Assembly (NCBI RefSeq): GCF_013318015.2
Contig: NZ_CP115842.1
Location: 2,043,501 to 2,107,500, forward strand
DNA: 64,000 nt
Origin: Agrobacterium tumefaciens
Lineage (GTDB): Bacteria; Pseudomonadota; Alphaproteobacteria; Rhizobiales; Rhizobiaceae
Direction: 5' to 3'
The translations under genes and the position numbers were made by a program. The notes under the pieces were generated by a model. It had not been told where the DNA came from, made no database searches, and saw only the letters and a program-made list of their open reading frames with translations. Shown here piece by piece: positions 26,994 to 36,667 of this stretch (position 1 is its first letter; each line of letters begins with the position of its first letter).

Positions 26994-28339
26994 TCGCGTA
27001 ATGCCCACATTTCCATTTCAAGCCCGGGAAATTCTCCCGCCAGATGCAGGGCAATCGCCCCTGAAGTATCGAGCTGTTTCCAGAGCGGCGACTGCGTGTC
27101 GATCTCGAAATAAACGGTGCCGGATCGATAGGGTAGTTGCCGCGGCAGAACCGGCAGGGACCGCACGGGAATACCCGGCAGTGCCACATTAACCAGTTCG
27201 GAAATCCGTTCCACCGGACCGACCTTGATCTGTGCCGGCAGGCGGCGGCGAATATCCTCGGCAGCCATATCCGCCCGCACGGCAAGCACGAAGCCGGCGT
27301 CGCGCAGAAGCGTGCGGTCGTGGATAGTGCCGACGCGGACGCCATGACGGCGTTCCACCAGTTCGATTGCGACGGCCGCCTGTTCCAGAACCGCAGACAG
27401 CGAGGTACGCAGATCATCAAACACAGCGCCGAAGGTGGCTTTCAGATCGTCGTGTCGATAGGGCGGGAAATCTGTCGCCCGCTTTCTATCCGTGGTGAAG
27501 GTGGCGAGCTCGCCGGCAAGCTGGATGCAGTCTTCGTAAAAGCGGATGGGATGAAAACGCGTAGCGTTGGCACAGCGATGCGCCAGTAGCGGATCGGCCC
27601 GGTTGAGGATCTGCAGCAGGAAATAATCGCCCACTTCCGCCGTCCCCCGGATCGTCGGATCACCGATGCGTTCGGCGATCGCCTGGGCGCGGTGGCGCAC
27701 GATCCCAAGAAGCTCCGTCAGCAATTCGTTGAGACGGGGCGCTGCCGCGCAGCTGAGGCTTGGAGGGATGAAATCAGGATCGAGAATGACCGCACGGTCG
27801 GAGCGGACTTCGATTACCCGCGCCAGCCCGATGAGTTCATAACCGGAAAGATCGTCACCGGTCTTGAGGAACTTCAGGCTCAGGCGGCCGACATCAATCG
27901 GGGCCACGAAATCCGTCTCCATATTGGTATCGGAGACTTCATAGGTGGATGCGGTGAAACGCACATTGTTGGTGTCGTTGTGGCCGCTGGCGGACATGTC
28001 GGCCTTACCCGGCTGCCGGGCCGGCAGGGCGAGATAGATGATGGCATTTTTGACGCTTTCGTCGAGATCGAGCGGCGGCGGCAGGTCGGAATCCTCAGGC
28101 GCCTCGAAGGGCGTGCCGTCGGGAAGGATGCCGCGCAGGTTCGACAGAGCGAATTGCCCTATCGACAAGGCGCTGCGATCGACCCCGATCTCAACGATCC
28201 CCCACGGATAGGGCGAAAGGTTGCGTGTGGTGTTGCGCACCAGGCGTTCGGTCCAACGGTCGGACTGCTGAAAATGCTGGACGCGAAGAAACATGCCCTC
28301 GCTCCAGGCTACACGGTTCTCATGTCTCATCGTGGTCAT
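26990..28339 (-). CDS. tssK: T6SS baseplate protein TssK (ImpJ)
   Basis: Baseplate adaptor of 449 residues joining the TssFGE wedges to the TssJLM membrane complex. The family start is typical (VAWSEGMFLRVQHFQQSDRW) and the shell/neck/head architecture spans the full length. The ATG at 28339 follows AAGGGGGT by about 2-5 nt; it overlaps the end of fha by 20 bp. Confidence 0.93.
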   Translation of the reverse strand: MTTMRHENRVAWSEGMFLRVQHFQQSDRWTERLVRNTTRNLSPYPWGIVEIGVDRSALSIGQFALSNLRGILPDGTPFEAPEDSDLPPPLDLDESVKNAIIYLALPARQPGKADMSASGHNDTNNVRFTASTYEVSDTNMETDFVAPIDVGRLSLKFLKTGDDLSGYELIGLARVIEVRSDRAVILDPDFIPPSLSCAAAPRLNELLTELLGIVRHRAQAIAERIGDPTIRGTAEVGDYFLLQILNRADPLLAHRCANATRFHPIRFYEDCIQLAGELATFTTDRKRATDFPPYRHDDLKATFGAVFDDLRTSLSAVLEQAAVAIELVERRHGVRVGTIHDRTLLRDAGFVLAVRADMAAEDIRRRLPAQIKVGPVERISELVNVALPGIPVRSLPVLPRQLPYRSGTVYFEIDTQSPLWKQLDTSGAIALHLAGEFPGLEMEMWALRE

Positions 28340-29525
28340 TTACCCCCTTGGCATCGGCTGTGGCCGCGTCAGTCTGCCGTACCGGCGCGGCTTCACCACG
28401 CGCTGCGCGCTGCAGGAACTGCCTGACCGGCAATGGACGGCCGTTTTCTTCGAATTGCTTTTTGTAGGCGGACCAGTAGTCTGTTTTGATGATCAGCCCC
28501 TGCCAGTCCCGGCGGCCGATCTTTGCCCGGAAATCGTTGCCGGCATCGACAGACGCCTCGATAAACCTCGGCTCGAGCCTTTGCGTGCAACCATGGATCA
28601 AAGTTTCGAGCGCGTAGGCAAGTTGCCGCTGCTGGCGGATGAGCCTTTCCATCCGCTCGCTCAGGGAGGCTGACGAACCTTGGCCAGCGTGCTCGCTCTC
28701 GAGGTCGAGAACGGCTAGACAATCGGCGCTTTCCTGCTCCAGCGTGGTTAGAAGATCACCAATCTCCGGCGCGGTAGAAACGCCTGCAGCCGATGCGTTT
28801 TCCACTCGTAAGTTTTCTTCTGTCTCCGGGAAAACATTGTCGAAATCTTCGCTGCGGGCGGCCGAAACCGGGCGAGAGATCATGACGGGCGTGTTTAGCG
28901 CGTCGGTATGTTCGTGCTCGCTGCTTGCAACCGGCTCCTCATCCCAGTTATCAGGAAGAATGGCACTTATTCCATGCGCCGCGGGCGGTTCGCTCCAGCC
29001 GATCTCGACATTTCGCGAAATGGATTTCGCCTTCCGTTTGGCGCCCTCCCGCCATGTTTCGGACCAGTCGTCGACAGAGGCAGTGTTGCCCATCATGCCG
29101 CCGGCCGAACGGCCGTTCGGGGCGATGTCCGCAAGGATCGCCGAAATGGTCAGCGGCTCGTCGCTTATTCGCAGGGATGCGTCGGGGTCGGAAAAATCCA
29201 GTTCGGCATCGCCGCTGATGGCGACCTGAAAAACCTGCCCGCCAATGTTGATTTGCGAACCGTCGCGGAGACGTGCGCTTTCGCCTTCGAGCAGAAGGCG
29301 GCCATCGACCAGCGTGCCATTCGCGCTCTGGTCCATTATCGTGAAGCCTTCGCCATCGCGGTTGAGTGTACAGTGCAGCTTGGAAACGCGCCGTTCATTG
29401 TCGTCGATCTGCCAGTCGCATTCCCGCGAACGGCCAATGACGCGGCGGCCGCGCTCGAAGGTCCACTGACTGGCTCTTGCTGCTCCGATATTGCGTGTGT
29501 CCTTGAGTGCAAGCTTCATATCCAT
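28320..29525 (-). CDS. fha: T6SS FHA-domain protein Fha (ImpI)
   Basis: Phosphothreonine-binding scaffold of 401 residues. The FHA domain is N-terminal (residues about 25-95) with the expected GRSRECDW, SKLHC and NGTLVDG motifs. A low-complexity acidic linker follows and a C-terminal ImpI domain ends near residue 370 (WSAYKKQFEE). In Agrobacterium Fha binds phosphorylated TssL and triggers effector recruitment. Sits between tssG and tssK. Confidence 0.9.
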   Translation of the reverse strand: MDMKLALKDTRNIGAARASQWTFERGRRVIGRSRECDWQIDDNERRVSKLHCTLNRDGEGFTIMDQSANGTLVDGRLLLEGESARLRDGSQINIGGQVFQVAISGDAELDFSDPDASLRISDEPLTISAILADIAPNGRSAGGMMGNTASVDDWSETWREGAKRKAKSISRNVEIGWSEPPAAHGISAILPDNWDEEPVASSEHEHTDALNTPVMISRPVSAARSEDFDNVFPETEENLRVENASAAGVSTAPEIGDLLTTLEQESADCLAVLDLESEHAGQGSSASLSERMERLIRQQRQLAYALETLIHGCTQRLEPRFIEASVDAGNDFRAKIGRRDWQGLIIKTDYWSAYKKQFEENGRPLPVRQFLQRAARGEAAPVRQTDAATADAKGVNDHDET

Positions 29526-29531
29526 GCCCCC

Positions 29532-30536
29532 TCACGCGGAAATCGCCGAGCCTTCCCGCTCGGTCACCACAGCGTCAGCGCTGTCTTGTTGGGCGGGTGC
29601 CACGCGAGCCCAGCTGTTCCAGCCGAGACGGGCGGGAGCATCGGACTGGCCGAGGCGGCAAAAGGGAATGTCCTCCTTTTTCAGGATCACCTGCACATCG
29701 AAGTGCAATGCGCTTCCGACGAACAGGCGTGTCAGAGAAAATATTTCCGCAAGCCGTTTCGAACCGGGCGTGAGGGCAAGGTAATCCGCATATGCGACAG
29801 GGCCGATCACGACCCGGAAGCCGCCGCTCATATCTTCGACAGCGCTTCCCGCTGTCGAGTTCTGTCCGAGCCTCAGTCCTGATGCCTGCCCCAGCTGGCT
29901 TTGTTCGTGAAGCGGTAAAGCCACCCAACGCCGGCGAAACTGTTCGATATGGACCGGAAGTCCCGTGAATTCGCAAAGCATTGATGTCAGGGCCGAAACA
30001 TTGCGGTTGCGGCCGGCCAGAAGACCGCTGAAACGCAGGAGCGCGTCTTCGCTCACGCCTGCTTTCTCGACCAGACCGGCAGTGCGGAACCCGATGAGGG
30101 CGAGCAGTGTTTTGCGGAAACCGTTGTCCCTCTGATCGGCCGACCAGCGCAAACCCCTTGCAAGACGGTATTTTTCCGTCGCGGATACAAACAGCTCGCT
30201 GAGCCTTGCCGCAAAAAGGTTGAAGAAGCTGGCCAGCGCGCCCGAACGATTGCGTTCTTCCCGTTGCAGCAGTTCGCCGTATGCCGGCGGTAGCGAACCA
30301 AGCGGGCCGACGATGGGCGCGAAAGCTGATTTCAGTTCGGCATGACCGCGCTTGCGGCTGAAACCGCTGACTGCAAGCGGTGTCGGCTGTATTCCACCAT
30401 GGGCGCCGATGACGATCCCGTCATCCGCCGAAACGAACTGGGCGACGCGAAACGCGGTTGCAGGGTCAAAACGGCCGGGATCGTTGCTGAGAAGCGCCGC
30501 CTGTCTGTCTTTGATGGTTGGCGTCTGCTGTTCCAT
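29532..30536 (-). CDS. tssG: T6SS baseplate protein TssG (ImpH)
   Basis: Wedge component of 334 residues, the usual TssG length. The N terminus has FDPATAFRVAQ, and the core segments VGPLGSLPPAYGELL and VVIGPVAYADYLALTPGSKR are family-typical. It acts with two TssF copies and TssE. Six bases separate it from fha and nine from tssF. Confidence 0.92.
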   Translation of the reverse strand: MEQQTPTIKDRQAALLSNDPGRFDPATAFRVAQFVSADDGIVIGAHGGIQPTPLAVSGFSRKRGHAELKSAFAPIVGPLGSLPPAYGELLQREERNRSGALASFFNLFAARLSELFVSATEKYRLARGLRWSADQRDNGFRKTLLALIGFRTAGLVEKAGVSEDALLRFSGLLAGRNRNVSALTSMLCEFTGLPVHIEQFRRRWVALPLHEQSQLGQASGLRLGQNSTAGSAVEDMSGGFRVVIGPVAYADYLALTPGSKRLAEIFSLTRLFVGSALHFDVQVILKKEDIPFCRLGQSDAPARLGWNSWARVAPAQQDSADAVVTEREGSAISA

Positions 30537-30545
30537 ACCCGTCTC

Positions 30546-32327
30546 CTAAAGCAGCGGCCGGTCGGCCGCGCGGGCTGGCCAGCGGGCAATCGGTTTGGAG
30601 TGGCCTCGCATCGTCGCCGTCAGTCGCGTGAAACTGTTGATCGAGGTGTAGAGCCCGAAGAAATGGTTGAGGACGCCGGCGAAAACAAATGCGGCAGGTC
30701 GCGCGATCAGTGCCGGGTCAAACTCCACCGTGATATCTGTTCCCGGTACCATGGCCGAGCCAATCCGGGCATGAGAATTCTGCGCCTCGACATGGCTGAT
30801 CGCCTCCACGATCTGTCGGGTTTCCGGGCTGTCCCTGAAGGAATACAGTGACAGAATGTCCTTCAGCGGTGCGCCGCCGTTGTCGCTGAGCGAGAGATGG
30901 TTGAGGAGAAGATGTGAGATCAGCCGCCACTCGCGTGCCGAACGCTCGTTGACGCGGATCGCCTCCGTCGGCGGCATCAGTGCATGGATGGATTTCACCG
31001 CCTCGTTGCCGGTAGAAAGCTGCAGGAATGGGTGCCCGCCGCCAAAGGGAAGCTGGCTTGGCAGTTCGCGGTTGAGGCAAAGTGTATCGATGCTTGCCAC
31101 CATGTCGAGCGGCCCAAGCGGGCCGCGCTTCTGATCCACGAAGGCGATGTCCGTATCGGAAGAGCCGTCATCATCGAACCGGCGCTGTATCTGCCAGTAA
31201 ACGTTTGCGCCATTATTGCGCTGTGTGCGACCAAAAAACGGAGACGTCTTCTCGGTCTGTCCGGAACGGCTGGTCAGTTGAACGTTTTCAACGGCATAGA
31301 TCTCGCGCGTCCGCTGCCGCCGTGCATCCGGCAGCAACCTGTATTCCGTCCGCGTACCATCAAGACTGAGCGGTTCGCAACTTTGTTTGAACAGGTTGAT
31401 CACCGGCGAGGCGTTCAACACAAAATCTCTGACCGACACCATGCGCTCAAGCCGCGTGTCCGCCGCATCCAGATAAATGTATAGCTCGCAGTCGCCGCCG
31501 CCCCATTTCTGCAGGCCGTCAATATCGAGAAACAGAAATTTCTGCGGCAGCGCGAAGAATTCGGTGAGAAGCCGGTATCCATCAAAACTGTTGGCTGGAT
31601 ATGGCAGCATGGCTTTATCGCGAGAGTACCCGGACGGCGTAAGACTTCCGGCGGGCAGGAAAACGGCTTCCTTGTCCTCGGCGTGACGCGCAAGCGCCAT
31701 GCCGACGCAATGGTTGGTCAAAAGCTCGTAAAGCGCTGTCGCCTGCTGCCATGCGGCGGACAGGAAAATCTGGAGTTTCGTCAGTCCCATTTCCGGGAAA
31801 GTACCGCTGCGCGGGGCCGTGCTGCGTAGCGAAAGCCTCAAACAGCTGGCCGTGCCGGCAAAGGACGCCGAAAAAGGGGCATCGATCGGCTGACCGGTGA
31901 GTGTGGCAGCTGCGATCTCCAGTGGAACGATCTCGACGTCCTGCGTGGTGCGGAAACGGCAGCTTTCGCCGCCAACCGGTTCGGCGAGAATTTCGCTGTG
32001 GCGGGGAAGCGTCTGCACGGTTGCCAGCGCCGGGCTCGGAGCGAATTGCACGACGCTCATCGAAGGGATCGGGGCAAGATAATGCGGATAGAGCGTTTCC
32101 AGCAGACTGTCCGACAGTTCGGGGAATTCGTCATCCAGCTTCTGGCGCACCCGGGCGGCGGAATAGGCGAAACTCTGGATCAGACGCTCGACATGCGGAT
32201 CGTCGGCAACGTCGCCCGTCATCCGCAGCCTTCCGGCGATCTTCGGAAACGCCGCCGCGAAACGAGATGCGCGCTTTCGCAGCGCAAAAAGCTCGTCATT
32301 GTACTTTTCGAGGAAGCCTTCAGCCAT
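30546..32327 (-). CDS. tssF: T6SS baseplate protein TssF (ImpG)
   Basis: Largest wedge protein, 593 residues. It starts MAEGFLEKYNDELFALRKRA at 32327, the typical TssF start; a longer open frame up to 32450 runs inside tssE and is not used. FPELSDSLLETLYPHYLAPIPS near residue 80 and the C-terminal IGSAMVPGTDITVEFDP with FAGVLNHFFGLYTSINSFT are hallmark segments. It overlaps tssE by 8 bp. Confidence 0.93.
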   Translation of the reverse strand: MAEGFLEKYNDELFALRKRASRFAAAFPKIAGRLRMTGDVADDPHVERLIQSFAYSAARVRQKLDDEFPELSDSLLETLYPHYLAPIPSMSVVQFAPSPALATVQTLPRHSEILAEPVGGESCRFRTTQDVEIVPLEIAAATLTGQPIDAPFSASFAGTASCLRLSLRSTAPRSGTFPEMGLTKLQIFLSAAWQQATALYELLTNHCVGMALARHAEDKEAVFLPAGSLTPSGYSRDKAMLPYPANSFDGYRLLTEFFALPQKFLFLDIDGLQKWGGGDCELYIYLDAADTRLERMVSVRDFVLNASPVINLFKQSCEPLSLDGTRTEYRLLPDARRQRTREIYAVENVQLTSRSGQTEKTSPFFGRTQRNNGANVYWQIQRRFDDDGSSDTDIAFVDQKRGPLGPLDMVASIDTLCLNRELPSQLPFGGGHPFLQLSTGNEAVKSIHALMPPTEAIRVNERSAREWRLISHLLLNHLSLSDNGGAPLKDILSLYSFRDSPETRQIVEAISHVEAQNSHARIGSAMVPGTDITVEFDPALIARPAAFVFAGVLNHFFGLYTSINSFTRLTATMRGHSKPIARWPARAADRPLL

Positions 32328-32829
32328 TCGTCGCCTCCACCAGGAATTGCTGCGTGGAAGGATCGATCCGGGATTCAAAGCTGATCGGCGGCATGCCTTC
32401 CTGTAGGCGGAAGCTTGCCTGTATGCGCATGCGAAGCGCCCGGTCACCATCCGTGCGGTTTTTCAGGATCGTCACATGCACGTCGGCAAGGCGTGTTTCG
32501 AACAGGGAAATCCGCCGCTCGATGCTGCGAGCGAGTCGCGCCTTGGAGGCATCCGTCACCAGATTGGCCGAAAGAATGCCGTCCACGCCGTAGCTTACGA
32601 GGGCATCGGACAGTTCCTTCAACGCAGCCGGCGGGCCGGCCGGGTTGCGGCGAGTATTGAGCAATGCCTCGAGGTCGCGGCGGATCACCTCGCGCATCTC
32701 GCGGGCCTGATCCTTCAGGCTGACGAGCATATCCGTTTCCGCATCCGGCGCGTCATCGAGCAGCCGGTCCAGAACCGAGCGCGACAGCGTCCTTTGCCGT
32801 GCGCGATATTGCTCCAGCGGATCAACCAC
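32320..32829 (-). CDS. tssE: T6SS baseplate protein TssE (gp25-like, ImpF)
   Basis: Phage T4 gp25-like wedge protein of 169 residues that nucleates sheath assembly. The gp25 fold region includes LKDQAREMREVIRRDLEALLNTR and the C-terminal AD-H-type segment RLADVHVTILK. GTG at 32829 (VVDPLEQYRARQRTL) is preferred as start since upstream residues look like tagJ shadow and the frame overlap with tagJ would be only 8 bp. Confidence 0.85.
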   Translation of the reverse strand: MVDPLEQYRARQRTLSRSVLDRLLDDAPDAETDMLVSLKDQAREMREVIRRDLEALLNTRRNPAGPPAALKELSDALVSYGVDGILSANLVTDASKARLARSIERRISLFETRLADVHVTILKNRTDGDRALRMRIQASFRLQEGMPPISFESRIDPSTQQFLVEATNG

Positions 32830-33643
32830 GGGCGATCTGCCTTTCTTCGTCGGACAGGGCGGAAAGCGCGCCGATTTCGTGGAACGGCACAACATCGTCG
32901 CCAATCAGCAGGCAGCGTTGGCCGAGACCGGTTATCAGTGGTTCACCCTCACTCCAGTGCGTTTCTCGACCGAGAAGGAGGCCGACATCGTCACCCGCAC
33001 CGTGATAGATCGCAGGAAGCAGTACGGATGCGACTGCCCCGTCGCGCAACGTCAGTTCGGCGCCGCGAAAGGCGAGGTCGCGCGGGCGGCTCATGGGGTC
33101 GATGCTGAGGCTCTCGATGCGTCCGTAATCGATCCAGAGATAACGTCCGCCGTTGGTCAGGACTTCCAGCGCATGCGGAACCCGATCGTCCAGATCGCGG
33201 ATGTCGCCGGCGCTCTTGCCGTCGTGGCCGATTGGCACATTGCCGCGTTTTTCGTCGAGTTCATTCAACGCGTCTTTCGCGCCCTCGACATCGCCGCTCC
33301 GCTCGGCAATGTTCGCCCGGATGGCCAATTGGTCAAGTTCGGAGGGGCCGCCGGGGAAATCCGGTACGGCGCCGCTTTCAAACCACGCATTGCGTGCGGC
33401 CATGGCGCGCAGCTGGTGGCGGAAGAGGGAAAAACCGACGCTGTCCTGCGGTGAGAATGTTGCGGCCAGATTGCATTGCGCATCGGCCTTTTCATAGTCG
33501 CCGGCGAGGACGAGCAGATCGATGTAGAAATGGCGGCCATCCTTGTCGGTCGGCCTGGTTTTCACATGGTCCCGCGCGAGCCCGATTGCGTCTTGCAGCT
33601 GGTTGTCGTCCAGGAGGCGGGAAATTTCGTCGCGCAGCGTCAT
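32822..33643 (-). CDS. tagJ: T6SS accessory protein TagJ (ImpE/SciE)
   Basis: ImpE-family protein of 273 residues. Its N-terminal half carries TPR-like helices (LLDDNQLQDAIGLARDHVKT, LVLAGDYEKADAQCNLAATF) and the C-terminal half an SciE-type beta-rich domain ending in ALSDEERQIARG. TagJ binds the sheath small subunit TssB in some systems and may influence ClpV-driven disassembly. Overlaps tssC2 by four bases and tssE by eight. Confidence 0.88.
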   Translation of the reverse strand: MTLRDEISRLLDDNQLQDAIGLARDHVKTRPTDKDGRHFYIDLLVLAGDYEKADAQCNLAATFSPQDSVGFSLFRHQLRAMAARNAWFESGAVPDFPGGPSELDQLAIRANIAERSGDVEGAKDALNELDEKRGNVPIGHDGKSAGDIRDLDDRVPHALEVLTNGGRYLWIDYGRIESLSIDPMSRPRDLAFRGAELTLRDGAVASVLLPAIYHGAGDDVGLLLGRETHWSEGEPLITGLGQRCLLIGDDVVPFHEIGALSALSDEERQIARG

Positions 33644-35034
33644 GCGGATATCCTTTGCGGCTCGGCCGAAGGCCGGGATGCGGCGGTGGCCGGCATCATG
33701 GTTTCGGCAATGAGGTGGAAGCTCGTGGAGACGTCATCGAGCTGGAAATGCGGCTGAAGGCGGACGGTACATGAGAATGTTCCGGGCTTGCCGGGAACCT
33801 CGAAGACATTGATCCCTGCAGAGCGCAGCGGATAGCGAGTGCGCAACGCCGCCTCCGCATCGTCGTTGCCGAGCGTATAGGAGGAAAGCCAGCTTTCCAG
33901 TTTACGCTCGATGGTCGTGGCATCGCTGAGCTGGCCGATGTCATCGCGCATGATGACCTTGAGGTAATGCGAGAACCGGGAGGCACACAGCACATATTGC
34001 AGCATGGCAGCGAGGCGGGCGTTCTGCCTCGCCGCTTCGGTGGAGTAATGGCCGGGTGCATGCAGGGATTGGTTGGCGTTGAAGATCGCCATGCCGGAAA
34101 GATAGGTTGTGGAGACGGGTACGATGCCCAGATCGGAAAATTGCTGTTCCTGCCCAGTCGTCAGTTGCACTTCCACGGGCGGCTGGGCGGACAGGCCGTT
34201 GCTCTCGATGCCGAGATCAAGCGGTGGCAATTGTCGGGCAGAGAGCATGCCGCCATCCACGGCGTCCTGTGTCACACCGCGCAGATCCGCAAACCAGCCG
34301 GAATCGACGAAATTGCGCACCACAACCGTTGCGAAGGCAAAGGCGGCGTTGCCCCACAGCAGGGTCTCGCCGCTTTCCGCCACATGCTCGCGGAATGGAA
34401 ATCCGTCATCCCGCCCGCGCGCATAGGGCCTGTAGGGGGAACGTAGCAAAACGCGCGGTGCGACAAGGCCTACGAAGCGTGAATCGTCGCGTGCGCGAAG
34501 CGCATTCCACCGCAGCCGCGATTTCTCCTGTTTCAGCCAGGAAAAGTCATGGACCCGGCTGAGCTCCGAAAAGTCCTGCAGCCCAACGGTGGAGGGCGAA
34601 GCCGCCGCTACGAAAGGGCAGAAGGCGGCCGCAGCCACCATGCCGATCTGTGACAGCGTTGTGATGGAATCGGCACCATCAAGATCATCAGGGGAAAAGG
34701 CGTAGTCACCGATCAGAAGGCCTACCGGTTCGCCGCCCGGCATGCCAAATTCGCGGTTATAGACGACCTCGAAAAGATGGCTCTGGTCGAAGTCGGTGGC
34801 GCGTTCCGTGTTGCGGGCAAGGTCGCGCCAGCTGGCGTTCAGCAGTTTCACCTTCACGTCGGTGCTGCGGCCCGCCTCGCGCACGACCATGGCAAGCCCG
34901 CGCCATCTCGCCTCCATCGCCTGAAAATCGGGATGGTGGAGAATAGCGTTCACCTGGCCGGTCAGCGCATCGTCGATGAGGGCGATGAGCTGGTCGGCGA
35001 AAATACGGGCGTCCGTGAAGGACTGATGCGCCAT
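33640..35034 (-). CDS. tssC2: Second TssC-like sheath protein (ImpD, TssC40-like)
   Basis: A paralogue of TssC of 464 residues. Family segments include ARWRGLAMVVREAG, LIGDYAFS, FCPFVAAASP and the C-terminal CTVRLQPHFQLDDV. It diverges substantially from the next gene and lacks the longer N-terminal region that pairs with TssB. Agrobacterium also has two TssC proteins (about 40 and 41 genes in the naming TssC40/TssC41). Whether this one joins the sheath or caps it cannot be told here. Confidence 0.88.
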   Translation of the reverse strand: MAHQSFTDARIFADQLIALIDDALTGQVNAILHHPDFQAMEARWRGLAMVVREAGRSTDVKVKLLNASWRDLARNTERATDFDQSHLFEVVYNREFGMPGGEPVGLLIGDYAFSPDDLDGADSITTLSQIGMVAAAAFCPFVAAASPSTVGLQDFSELSRVHDFSWLKQEKSRLRWNALRARDDSRFVGLVAPRVLLRSPYRPYARGRDDGFPFREHVAESGETLLWGNAAFAFATVVVRNFVDSGWFADLRGVTQDAVDGGMLSARQLPPLDLGIESNGLSAQPPVEVQLTTGQEQQFSDLGIVPVSTTYLSGMAIFNANQSLHAPGHYSTEAARQNARLAAMLQYVLCASRFSHYLKVIMRDDIGQLSDATTIERKLESWLSSYTLGNDDAEAALRTRYPLRSAGINVFEVPGKPGTFSCTVRLQPHFQLDDVSTSFHLIAETMMPATAASRPSAEPQRISA

Positions 35035-35061
35035 GAGTGTGCTCCGGATGATGAACGGGGC

Positions 35062-35081
35062 CGGGGTGGCTGAGCACCCCG
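35062..35081. other. Intercistronic hairpin between tssC and tssC2
   Basis: CGGGGTG / CACCCCG form a perfect 7-bp stem with a 6-nt loop in the 55-bp gap after the tssC stop codon. It is one of three similar GC-rich hairpins in the gaps of the tssA-tssB-tssC-tssC2 segment. Confidence 0.5.
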
Positions 35082-35089
35082 CACCAGGC

Positions 35090-36571
35090 TCAGTTCTTCG
35101 ACGGAATACGGGCGACCATGCGCAGCGAGGTCGTCAGTTCTTCCATCTGCAACCAGGGCCGCATCCATGCGACCGCATTGTAGGCGCCGGGTTTGCCGGG
35201 CACTTCCTGCACGGTCACCTTGGCATCGCGCAGCGGATATTTGGCGCGGCTTTCCTCACCCGCCTCGTCATTGGCGTTGACGTAGTTGGCGATCCAGCGA
35301 TTGAGCCAGACTTCGCAATCGGACGCTTCCATGAAGGAGCCGATCTTGTCGCGCCCCATGACCTTGAGATAATGCGCGAAACGCGACGTGGCCATGATGT
35401 AGGGCAGACGTGCCGAAACGGCGGCGTTGGCCGTTGCTTCCGGCTTGTCGTAGAGCTTCGGCTTGTGCGCGGTCTGGGCGCCGAAGAACACCGCATAGTC
35501 CGTGTTCTTATAGTGGCACAGCGGCAGAAAGCCGAGTTTGCCGAGTTCGGCGTCGCGGCGGTCGGTAATGCCGACTTCGGTCGGGCATTTCAGATCCAGG
35601 TCGCCGTCATCGCTGGAGAAGACATGCATGGGCAGGTTTTCCACCTTGCCGCCGTTTTCAGCCCCTCGGATAGCCGTACACCAACCGCTTTTTGCGAAGG
35701 CATCGGTCAGCTTGGTGCCCATCACGTATGCAGCGTTCATCCAGCAATATTCGTCATGCTCAAGGTCACCATTCACCGCACCCTTGGTTTCGTCATAGGC
35801 GAAGTCATCGATCGGGTTGGTTTTCGGGCCGTAGGGCATACGCGCCAGCACACGCGGAAGAGCGAGCGTGACGAAACGGGAATCGTCACTTTCGCGGAAG
35901 CTGCGCCACTTGGCATATTCGACCGTGTCGAAAATCTTTTCCAGATCGCGCGGACGGGCGAGATCGCGATAGTCCTCGAAACCGAACATGTGCGGGCTGG
36001 CAGCAGAGATGAATGGCGCGAAGGCTGCCGCCGCGATCGATGAGACGCCTTGCAGCAGCTGGACGTCATCGAAGGAATTGTCGAATTCGTAATCGCCGAT
36101 AATGGCGCCGAGCGGTTCGCCGCCGGGGGTGCCGAATTCGTCTTCATAGATCGCCTTGAAGAGGCGGGACTGATCGAATTCGACGGCTTTTTCGAGATCG
36201 CGCGCCAGTTCACGCTTGCCGGCATTCATGACGCGGATCTTGAGGTTGACGCTCGTTTCGGAGTTCTTGACGAGATAGTTCAACCCGCGCCAAGTGCCCT
36301 CAAGCTTGGCGAATTCGGGCGCCTGCATGATAGCGGCGAGCTGTTCGGAAATCGTGCGGTCCAGCTCCGCGATCGCGTGGTTAAGGGTGACGGTGAGGTT
36401 GCGATCATATTTTACCGTCCCCTTCAGTGCTTGATCGGTCAGCGTACGCAGGAGGTTCTGCGCGCGGTCCGGTTCGGTTTGACGGGTAGCGGCAACCACC
36501 TTGGACAGCAGTCCCTGATCTTCGGCGGTCGTTGCCTGTGCTTCATTTTTCAGCAGGCTCTCAGCGCTCAT
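35090..36571 (-). CDS. tssC: T6SS sheath large subunit TssC (ImpC/VipB, TssC41-like)
   Basis: Contractile-sheath large subunit of 493 residues. Diagnostic stretches are FAKLEGTWRGLNYLVKNSE, AIIGDYEFDNS, FAPFISAASPHMFG and RFAHYLKVMGRDKIGSFME. It polymerises with TssB around the Hcp tube and contracts to fire it. Good spacing and its position next to tssB mark it as the main sheath partner. Confidence 0.95.
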   Translation of the reverse strand: MSAESLLKNEAQATTAEDQGLLSKVVAATRQTEPDRAQNLLRTLTDQALKGTVKYDRNLTVTLNHAIAELDRTISEQLAAIMQAPEFAKLEGTWRGLNYLVKNSETSVNLKIRVMNAGKRELARDLEKAVEFDQSRLFKAIYEDEFGTPGGEPLGAIIGDYEFDNSFDDVQLLQGVSSIAAAAFAPFISAASPHMFGFEDYRDLARPRDLEKIFDTVEYAKWRSFRESDDSRFVTLALPRVLARMPYGPKTNPIDDFAYDETKGAVNGDLEHDEYCWMNAAYVMGTKLTDAFAKSGWCTAIRGAENGGKVENLPMHVFSSDDGDLDLKCPTEVGITDRRDAELGKLGFLPLCHYKNTDYAVFFGAQTAHKPKLYDKPEATANAAVSARLPYIMATSRFAHYLKVMGRDKIGSFMEASDCEVWLNRWIANYVNANDEAGEESRAKYPLRDAKVTVQEVPGKPGAYNAVAWMRPWLQMEELTTSLRMVARIPSKN

Positions 36572-36622
36572 GTTTCAGTCCTTCCACATGCGGCTTTGAA
36601 AATGCCGCTTGAACAGTTAGAA

Positions 36623-36636
36623 GCCCCAAGCGGGGC
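36623..36636. other. Intercistronic hairpin between tssB and tssC
   Basis: GCCCC / GGGGC stem with a 4-nt loop in the 96-bp gap between the two sheath genes; small but entirely G/C paired. Confidence 0.35.
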
Positions 36637-36667
36637 CGTTCGAGGAGATTTTCCTCCACACAGGCGA

